From contig MNCI01009578.1 in assembly GCA_015680685.1 (NCBI GenBank), positions 183,822-247,821 of the forward strand: a stretch of 64,000 nt of DNA, written 5' to 3'. Shown here piece by piece: positions 1-7,845 of the stretch. Within the stretch, counting starts at the first letter, position 1; every line of letters starts with the position of its first letter. The stretch comes from Gnetum montanum (lineage: Eukaryota > Streptophyta > Gnetopsida > Gnetales > Gnetaceae). The position numbers and the translations under genes are program-made. The notes beneath the pieces are model-generated. The model saw nothing but the letters and a program-made list of their open reading frames with translations, was not told the DNA's origin and searched no databases.

Positions 1-926
1 ATATCATCTACATAATCATTGAGCGAATGCAGCATGTAATCGCTAAAAATAAATGTCATTGCCCTTTGATATGTGGCCCCAACATTCTTGAGACCTAATG
101 GCATCATTGTGTAACAAAAGGTACCCCACGGTGTCATAAAGGTAGTCCAGAGCTGATGCTCCGGGTTAATGCATATCTGGTTATATCCTGAGAAGCCATC
201 CATAAAAGATAATAGGGTGTGCCTAGTGGTTGAGTCAACAAGTTGATCAATGCTAGGTAGGGGGAAATCATCTTTTATGGTGGCAACATTGAGGTCCCGG
301 AAGTCAATGCATAGGCAAATGCTTCCGTTCTTCTTTGGGACAATGACCATGTTGGATACCCAATCGGCGTAGTCAACAGCTCGAATGAAACCTGCTTTAT
401 AGAGTTTGGTGATCTCATTGCGAACTGCCAACGCTACTTCAGGCTTAACCTTTTGTGCTTTTTGTTTCACTGGCCTTAACTTTGGATCGAGTATAATATT
501 GTGCTGGACGATTTGAGGATCTAACCTGGGCATGTCAGTGTAAGACCAAGCAAATGCTTTTATGTTGTCTTGAAGCACATCTTCTATGTATTTGGCCAGT
601 TGAGGTTGCAATAGTGTACTCAATTTTAGTACCTTAATGTCACCATTAGGCATAGCGATGGGGGTTTTAGTCAAAGGGTCTTCAGTGATGCTATCAGCTT
701 CTATGTCGAGGGATTTTGTCATACCTTTGTAGCTGTCTAACGTTTGTTGTGTTGAGGCTATGATTGTGTCGTCGGTTGATGGACCTAAGTTGATGGAATT
801 TATGTCGACCTCTCTTGTAATCTTTTCGTATGGTTCCTTGATGGTCAATGGTGTGAATAGATGCTGATAATCTATCAGGGTTGCTCCTACCAATAAACAG
901 ATGGCAGAGTGAGCTAGTAGTAGTTG
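1..926 (-). CDS. pol: E1 reverse transcriptase, N-terminal part, cut by window edge
   Basis: The reverse complement reads as one open frame from an in-frame TAA at 927-929 to the window edge, about 308 codons without a stop. It holds the Ty3 RT signature blocks: DYADWVSNMVIVPKK, IDFRDLN, FMDGFSGYNQI, FMTPWGTFCYTMMPLGLKN, and the catalytic YVDD at 14-3. It would copy the element RNA into DNA inside the Gag particle. There is no plausible start Met. In Tat polyproteins RT follows protease directly, or in Ogre types after an intron. Here it is about 5.7 kb downstream of protease, so it is probably read from a spliced RNA or is now separated; a CTACTAG ending near 915 is a possible 3' splice site. 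The frame matches that of E4. Confidence 0.9.
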
Positions 927-999
927 TTACGCGTCCTTAGGCAACGTAAATCATGTGTACGTATACGGTGGCGGTTTATCATCGTACCTGGATGCATGG

Positions 1000-1218
1000 T
1001 AGTTTACGGCCTTATTGGGCCGAATGGGGCAAGTTAAGGCCTTACTGGGCCGTATGGGGTAGTTTAAGGTCTTACCAGGCCGTATGGGGCAGTTTAAGGT
1101 CTTACCGGGCCGTATGGGGCAGTTTAAGGCCTTATCGGGCCTAATGGGGCAGTTTAAGGCCTTACTGGGCCGTATGGGGCAGTTTAAGGCCTTACCGGGC
1201 CGAATGTGTGATTTGAGG
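1000..1218. repeat. 30-bp tandem array, GTTTAAGG type
   Basis: About seven 30-bp units of the form AGTTTAAGGCCTTACCGGGC followed by CGTATGGGGC. The period is a multiple of three, so several frames stay open and yield artificial 10-residue repeats. The same AGTTTAAGG word recurs degenerately at 6,421-6,615 in this element and at 61,840-62,075 in E3. Confidence 0.9.
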
Positions 1219-1446
1219 ATGCCTAGTTGTTGTATGATCTGTACCGAAGAGTTTGCGCCAAAATGTTCAGTGCGGGCAACCAAAATTGATTTACGAGGGA
1301 ATTGGTATGTGGTACTGTTCATTACCTCGTCATTTTGCTTTGCATTTTCCCCATACTTTGTATTTTGAACAATTTTTAGCTAAAATTAATAAAATATTAA
1401 TAAAATATCAAGGGCGGTGGTGGTGGCGGCGGGGTCAACTCGACGC

Positions 1447-1454
1447 TATATATA
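1447..1454 (+). promoter_or_regulatory. Candidate TATA box for the opposite-strand gene
   Basis: TATATATA in the context CGCTATATATAGGGTGG, on the plus strand, follows a G-rich stretch at 1,410-1,437. It lies 950 bp upstream of the first recognisable exon of the plus-strand gene, which begins at a splice acceptor and so needs an upstream exon. No transcript evidence is available, so the assignment rests on position and sequence only. Confidence 0.4.
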
Positions 1455-1543
1455 GGGTGGCAGGCGTGAGCGTGAACCTATCAGTTATCAAAGGCAACGT
1501 GAACTTGAGTTGTAGCGTGAGCGTACACCTAAGCCGTAGCGTA

Positions 1544-1621
1544 AGCGTAGAGCAGCAAACCCCAGCATGAGCGTAAAGCAGCAAACCCCAGCATGAGCAT
1601 AGAACAGCAAACCCCAGCATG
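1544..1621. repeat. Three 26-bp direct repeats
   Basis: Three consecutive units of AGCGTAGAGCAGCAAACC plus CCAGCATG, starting at 1,544, 1,570 and 1,596, differing at a few bases. They lie just downstream of the candidate TATA box, within the presumed leader of the plus-strand gene. Confidence 0.85.
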
Positions 1622-1847
1622 AAAGATTCAACGTACAGGATGTCGAAATGGGCAAGGGCAAAGAGGTAGAAGGCCAGGGGAGGAAGAGGCCCGACTTGAC
1701 TTTTGCGGAGGAAAGTGAGGCCATGTTGTAGTGTTTTCCTAGGCCTAGGATTCCATCATGGCCTGGATCGGCACATAGGTAGGCTCTAATCTTACCTCAG
1801 TTAATCGCTTTCCTTTGTACTTGTTATCTGGGCGTAGATGATTTTGG

Positions 1848-2313
1848 CAGCGTGCAGAGTCTGCATGCTGAACATAGACAGTTTTGACAGCGTGTAGAGT
1901 TTGCACGCTGAGCATAGACAGTTTTGGCAGCATGCAGAGTCTGCACGCTGAGTGTAGATGGTTTTCACAGCATGTAGGGTCTGCATGCTGGGCGTAAATG
2001 ATTTTCGCAGCGTACAGGATCTGCACGCTGGGCGTAAACGGTTTTCGCAGCGTATAGGGTCTGCACGCTAGGCGTAACCATTTTTCACAGCGTACAGGGT
2101 CTGCACGCTGGGTGTAACCAATTTTCATAGCGTATAGGGTCTACACACTGGGCATAACCAGGTTTCCCAGCGTACAGGGTCTGCACGCTGGGCGTAACTA
2201 ATTTTTGCAGCATATAAGGTCTGCACGCTGGGCGTAAACAATTTTTTGGTAGCGTATACATCGAGTGTAAACAGTTTTTTGGTAGCGTATACGCTGAGTG
2301 TAAACAGTTTTGC
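1848..2313. repeat. 40-bp tandem array of palindromic units
   Basis: About ten 40-bp units plus two shorter ones. Each full unit contains an inverted repeat, best seen as CAGCGTGCAGA, one base, TCTGCACGCTG, followed by a GCGTAAACNGTTTT linker. It ends some 90 bp before the splice acceptor at 2,407, so it would lie in the first intron of the plus-strand gene. On the minus strand it lies between protease and RT. Cysteine-rich minus-strand reading frames here are by-products of the repetition. Confidence 0.9.
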
Positions 2314-2407
2314 AATTTTTGAAGTATTGTCCTTCAACATAGAATTTTGTTTCTCTATTTCATTTTCACGTATAGCTAATTTACCATGGCATTTTGGTTA
2401 TTTGTAG

Positions 2408-5400
2408 GGATCCTAAACCTTTCCTCCTAGTGGTTGAGCTGGTTGGGGTGCTAGCATGGTTCGGGCCCCTTGATATCGACAAACCTGTCCCTGATTTGAC
2501 TATTGATAACAATGGGGTGTGGTTCAAGGATGGGGCCTGTGAGTCCCTTGCCTTCATCCTAGATAGATTCAAGGTAGTGATATGGTCACACCTAAATGAA
2601 CAAGTAGTGTGGAGCATGCTCGAAGCAATGTTGCCATGATCTTCAAACAATGTCATGGTTTTCATGGTGGACATTGACGAGGGATCGCTTGCAATTGAGG
2701 AAGGTCCCTCTAGAGGGCCCAGATCTACTCGTCTATTATCGCGCGTGTGGGATTTATTGCCACGTGGGCCTCACTATCTCAATAACACCTTGTTTTTGGT
2801 TGTGCGTGCGCATACATTATTTTAGAACCCTCTGGGCATGGTGTACAGGGTAGAGAGGTAAGTTTGTTTAATTTGTTGTTTCTATTTTTGTTGTTTAGTG
2901 TTTTCTACTATTCTAATGACCATTCTTTTGCAGGCCCCAAGTTGACAAAGATGGAATATGCGTCAATGATGATGGACTTGCACTAGCTCACACCGCTTTA
3001 GAGAATTTCATGGAAAGTCCCACCCTTTGCGGAGCTATATTAGCTCAGATCAAGGGTGACATTGTTCATTTCCATAAGTGGTTTTCTAGGGCATTTGCAC
3101 AATGCACGGCTAGAGGGTGGCTGCATGGAGACTAGTCATGTAACGGACCAGTTTTCCCTCATGATACTGACTTGGGTTCTAGCACCTTGAAGCCCACAAC
3201 TAAAGGTAAGTGATGATAGTTCCTTTACACCTTAGTCTGTTTGTTCAGTTTCAACATTGGTCATACTGATGTTATGGTTTTAAATTGTGTTTACAGTTAA
3301 TGTCCCCCCCAGTAGAGACCCTGTTACGACAGGACGGATTAAGAGCACCCTGTCGATGAAATTTGGAGAGGTCAGCAAGGTACAACGATGGTTGCGTACT
3401 AGTGCCCCACTGTCTATTGTCCATTGTTTAGATGATGCCGACCTCATGGAGTTATTTACAACCCCAAGCCCTAATGTCTCTATAGCTGAAATGATTTGAA
3501 TTGTTGATTCATTCGACAACTCCGTCACTTACTACAACACTCGTATTAAGGGTGTGAAAATAGTTTTTCATCTGTCAGCTGAGTTCTTTTCAGACCTCTT
3601 CGGTGTCCCGGCAGATGGTGTGAGCGTGGTTTTGGACAGGATGCAGAAAGATCTCCATGTGGTGCACGAGCTAGAAGATTGGTTGGGCATTCTCAAGGGC
3701 TCTAAGGGATTCCCTATGCAGGGAACATCAAAAGTGGTGGAAGTCAATGAATTGTATCCCATGTTTAGGGCACGGGTGTTCCCTAAATCCCTATCTCAAG
3801 TGAAGAGTCTTGGGGTGGAAGCCGTGTGCATCATGCAAACCATTTTAGAAACCGGGATGCATTATAATTGGGCCCAATTTTTGTTGTCAAGTTTCCATAG
3901 GGAGATAGTGTAATTGCGGTCAAACGTTGAGGCATAGTCCCATTTTACCTTTGCGTTCTTCGCAGGTTATCTACATTTCCTGGCCGAATTTCTAGTGGTC
4001 TGTGTAGATAATAAATATGTTTTGCGGGATCGTACTCAATTATCTCACCCATGGATTAACCATTTGTTCGAGGTAGCTGAGTCTCAAGATGCACCTGAGG
4101 GGATCAATGAATCAGTTTCCATCACAATAGAGGGGTCATCTGGTACTTCAATCCATACATGTGATAGTGTGGGGTTGGAACTAGACAACGTGCCCTATAA
4201 CACTAAGAGGGCTGATCGGGTAATCAAGGAGACCATCGAGAAAGCCAAATTGAAGATTCAGAACCATGAACGCCCTAAAGAGGTGGCTCATCTATGGAAG
4301 AGCCAAGGGTGAAGCAAATACTATTCAAAATTCCTATTCGAGGTAAATAAGCTTGGTGCACTTATTGTATTGTCATTTTCGTCTTATTCATTTTTTTTCG
4401 TTGTGACCGCTTACATGAAACTAATGTTTTCAGACCTGACTCGGGAAGTGAGGAGACAGGAGCTAGAGACCATTATCGAGGAGGAGGAAGTTCCAACAGA
4501 CTTAGTAATTAAGGAGGAAGAGGTCGGCAAAGATCAGGTGGAAGTGACGGAAGAGCTGGTGGAAGACACCACGGAGACAGAACTGGTTGATGACCGAGAT
4601 GGTGTTGATGAAATGTTCAATAGCTTCCTTAGGGGAAGATTGGACCTTGGTAACCCTCCAAACAAGGAAGGGGATAGAGAACACGATATATTCCCTTTTG
4701 TTTTATTACGTTGCCTTGTGAATCATTGTTTCCATTATGTGGTGTTTTAATTTTATGTTTTTTATCACTTCCATACGAAGATAGGACTATTCCTATGATG
4801 CGGTTGGAAGTGCCTATGATAGTGGCTCCCCTTGAAATGACCCCTGAGGCTAATCCATCTCACACTCATGAACCATTCACTTGGACCAAGATGCCAAGCA
4901 AGATGGATTTCATCACTAGCATCATTGACGAGGTGGTCGAACACATTCAGCAAGGCCACCTTGAAATAGGTACAAATGTCTCAAGTGTTTTACAACCTTT
5001 GAGTTTCACACTCTTTTTGCTACCTAAGATCTAATGCCTGTTCCTTTCATGGGTGTAGGAGCTAAGCTGAAGTGGGATCCATTTGAGACCATTAGTATTG
5101 AAAGCTTGCCTGTACTACTACCAGAGGTTGAACAGATACTAAGGTCGGTCTATGATGAGGTGGTGGAAGGTCTTGTGCATAACGCCAAATCGCTTTGGAC
5201 CTGTAGGCATTCCATTGAACAAATATGGTTGTAAATCCAGGCAAAGGAAAAAGAGGTTTCCGAGTTATTAGTTGAACGTGATGATCTCAAGGCTCATTAT
5301 GAGTTCACCTCGACCAGATTAACAGGTGATCATTCTTGGCAAAATTCCAAGATCACTTATACCAGATATTGGAACTTGCTAAATTGCCATGCCTTGCTGA

Positions 5401-6032
5401 CTCGGAAGCTTGTAGAACGTAAGGCCCAGATAGATTTACTGAACCTTAAGTGCCAGGATTGGAAGGCTTTCACTTCCAAGGTGCGTCAGTGGGGTCAAGA
5501 TTAGAAGAATCACATGCATCATTACAAGAAATCATTAAAGGAAGTATCTATAGAAAAGCACCAGCTTGAAACGTTCGTAGAGGGTTTGGGTCTACGTTTC
5601 ACATTTGATACCTTTGCTAAGAATACCACTATTGAGATGGAATCTCCCACGAGGGTGATTAAAACTACTTCTGGGGAGGTTTTTGTGGGTGAATTTCCTT
5701 TGAAACGTCCCACATGGTCGGCGGTTGACAAGGGGAAGGCCCTAGCGAACATCGATTTGGGCCTCGATGGGACTGATTGGGCTAGTGTCTCAGAGGAAGA
5801 AATTCTCCATCGGTTGGAATTCAGTTTAGGAGGGTCTCATATGGTAAGCATTTTGTTGTCATTAATTTTTTTTGTTGAGTAATGTTTGGGAATTTTCTCT
5901 TTTGTTGATTGTTTCTTTCGCTTTTTACAGGGTCAAGGTGACGATGATGTTCAAGAAGGTGGCCCCAGTGGAGTGGGGACCCATGGTGCCAGCGGGTCTG
6001 GAGGGGACAACCCTCCCATCCATGATGTTTAA
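2408..6032 (+). pseudogene. Opposite-strand multi-exon gene in E1: FCP1-like, mobile-domain-like and coiled-coil regions
   Basis: Exons inferred from GT-AG sites and frame: 2,408-2,857; 2,934-3,205; 3,297-4,342; 4,434 to about 4,700; about 4,780-4,969; 5,059-5,843; 5,931-6,032 (TAA). Clear donors include GTAAGT at 2,858 and 3,206 and GTAAGC at 5,844. The first three exons join in frame. Exon 1 resembles an FCP1/NLI-IF phosphatase domain (LVVELVGVL, FKVVIWSH, YLNNTL), but both motif I aspartates are replaced. Exon 3 resembles plant mobile or transposon-protein domains (FFSDLFGVP, VFPKSLSQ). Exon 4 is acidic, exon 6 a predicted coiled coil, and the tail is Gly/Asp-rich. Stops interrupt exons 1, 2, 3 and 6. 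The gene converges on protease, ending about 600 bp from it. E2 and E4 hold homologues. The molecular role is unknown. Confidence 0.8.
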
Positions 6033-6420
6033 TTTTGACTTTGCAACTATCCTAGCTCATATTTTTATGTGAGTCGTAAATTGAATGTTTTGCTTTGAGT
6101 TGTATTGAACTAATGAATGGGATCAGTTGTACTTGTCTAACTATACATCACTACATGTATATATTTCTATTTATTTATTTTTGTAGATTTTGAGTTTAAA
6201 TGTAAACGCAATGCGGTAATGTAAAATGTATTGGTTTGTTTTGTTGTTTAAGTGTAATGCACGAAGCGGGAATGCAAGTAGGATGGTAATTATAAGCGAA
6301 GGATAATTGTGAAAAGGAAAACATGAAGAAAAACTATTATTGATAACATGACAATGCAAGCATGAATTCGAACAATGAACTTAAATTTGCAAGAAAAACA
6401 AAGTGTAAGCAAGTGGTTTA
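6033..6420. other. Gap between convergent genes, no gene seen
   Basis: AT-rich DNA after the stop of the plus-strand gene, probably its 3' untranslated region. No convincing reading frame. Confidence 0.5.
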
Positions 6421-6615
6421 GTTTAAGGCCATTTCAGGTGGCATGCACTAGTTTAAGGTCATTTCAGGCCATGTGTAAACAAGGGAAGTTTCAAGTGACA
6501 CGGGTGGATTTCTTGGTAGACCGACCATTTCTGATCGTGGCTAGTTTTATGTCGTTGCGGACATGATAGTTTAACGTCGTTCTAGACTTTGAATGTAGTT
6601 TAACGTCATTTTGAA
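6421..6615. repeat. Degenerate GTTTAAGG repeats next to protease
   Basis: AGTTTAAGGCCATTTCAGG, AGTTTAAGGTCATTTCAGGC, then AGTTTAACGTCGTTCTAG and AGTTTAACGTCATTTTG at irregular spacing. The word is that of the 30-bp array at 1,000-1,218 and in the same orientation, so the plus-strand gene and its spacer are bracketed by related repeats. Confidence 0.65.
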
Positions 6616-6627
6616 CTTTAATGTTGT

Positions 6628-7845
6628 TTATTGGCTTAGTAATTTTTTAATTTTCTTCATTTTAACATTAGGAGTAACATTAATGGGTATGATTCTATAT
6701 TCAGTGTCTCCTTCGCTGATCACGTTGAACGGTAATTCAGCCGAAGGGACATCTGATGGAATAGTTCCTGTGTTGGTGCTTTCTGGTGCTTTTGCATGTA
6801 TTGCGGTTTCTGCATTTGTTGTAGTTTCTAAGTGAGGTTGTATATGTACAACTTCAGGCTTAAGTATTTCTGTGTTGGGTAAATCTTTCTTTGCATTTAA
6901 GAGATTATCGCTTGCTAGTTGCGTGCAGTTTTGTTGTTCATTTGTATCATCTTGTTTAGTTTCTTTGAGCTTAACCTCTGAGCCTTGGTCTGCATCTATA
7001 TATGATGAGATGGTAGGTGTAGTAGCCTCCCCACATATAATGATTTTTCCACCTTCGTAAGGTAGGTGAATCTCCTGGTGTATGGGGGAAGAGACTTCTT
7101 TCAGTTGGGCTAACCAGGGCCTTCCCAATATTAAATTAAACCCTGGCATTTCATTGATTACCACAAAGTCGACAGATGTGGGGAACTGATCCCCTACTAT
7201 AAAGTCCAAAGTCACAGTGCCTTTCACTACTATGTGTGATCCACTGAACGATTTCAAACATGTGGTGGTGGTTGGTCTAATTAGCTTAGTAAGCCCTAAT
7301 TGTTCGACAATGGGATAAGGTACTACGTTTGTAGCAGCTCCATCATCTACATGCACTCTATGTATCTTGAATTGATTTATTTGTATCGTTATGAACATAG
7401 GTGCGGTTGTCACTTCTCCCATTTTCTCATCCACTTTGATGTTGTCATTGTGGAAGCCTAATGGCTTAGGAGTTGATCCTCGAGGCGAATACATTACTGC
7501 ATGAATTGAAGGTTCGTTTGGAGGTAAGTCTTCGCTTACTGGGATGGATGTCAACATGCGCACTAGGGCTTCATGATGGGTTTGAGATTTTAACACCAGG
7601 TTGTATAAGCTTAATGAAGTGTTTTTTTGTTTAAGTGCCTGCGTGACCTGTGTTAGAGCTGTTGCTAAATCTCTACTATTGGGCGTATGTTTGTTAATAG
7701 TCATTTGGTCCATCGAGCCCAACAGTTTTATCTCATGCGTAGTTGGTTTATCACTTTTACCCGCAATCATTGATTTAGGCATATCATGCTTTCTGGATGA
7801 TTCACCCTCATAGCCTGTGTTTGGTTTATTGTTGGGTGATGTCAT
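6628..7845 (-). CDS. pro: E1 retropepsin-like protease region of gag-pol
   Basis: A 405-codon open stretch on the minus strand, in the same frame as gag upstream. The core (about residues 145-270) shows a retropepsin layout: a HVDDGAATNVVP active-site motif, with VDDG in place of the usual DTG or DSG, and the second hallmark FNLILGRPWL. It would mature the Gag-Pol polyprotein. The stretch continues about 130 residues beyond the protease core into an acidic, Thr/Asn-rich tail ending KKIKKLLSQ-stop, rather than running into RT. The first Met is not necessarily a start; the segment is better read as part of a polyprotein beginning near 10,866. A homologous, more damaged copy is at 22,143-23,100. 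Confidence 0.85.
   Translation of the reverse strand: MTSPNNKPNTGYEGESSRKHDMPKSMIAGKSDKPTTHEIKLLGSMDQMTINKHTPNSRDLATALTQVTQALKQKNTSLSLYNLVLKSQTHHEALVRMLTSIPVSEDLPPNEPSIHAVMYSPRGSTPKPLGFHNDNIKVDEKMGEVTTAPMFITIQINQFKIHRVHVDDGAATNVVPYPIVEQLGLTKLIRPTTTTCLKSFSGSHIVVKGTVTLDFIVGDQFPTSVDFVVINEMPGFNLILGRPWLAQLKEVSSPIHQEIHLPYEGGKIIICGEATTPTISSYIDADQGSEVKLKETKQDDTNEQQNCTQLASDNLLNAKKDLPNTEILKPEVVHIQPHLETTTNAETAIHAKAPESTNTGTIPSDVPSAELPFNVISEGDTEYRIIPINVTPNVKMKKIKKLLSQ

Noticed and set aside
951-1322. 123-codon minus-strand frame with a 10-residue repeat (RPGKALNCPI)
   Set aside because: The 30-bp period keeps several frames open on both strands; composition follows the repeat and no domain is present.
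1848-2313. CRISPR-like array (palindromic repeats, regular spacing)
   Set aside because: Units are contiguous with no unique spacers, and the setting is a plant retrotransposon.
1745-2340. Cysteine-rich minus-strand frames
   Set aside because: They are translations of the 40-bp array, shift frame every unit, and overlap the presumed first intron of the plus-strand gene.
6611-7813. Small hydrophobic plus-strand frames over the protease region
   Set aside because: Shadows of the minus-strand protease frame, which shows recognisable motifs.
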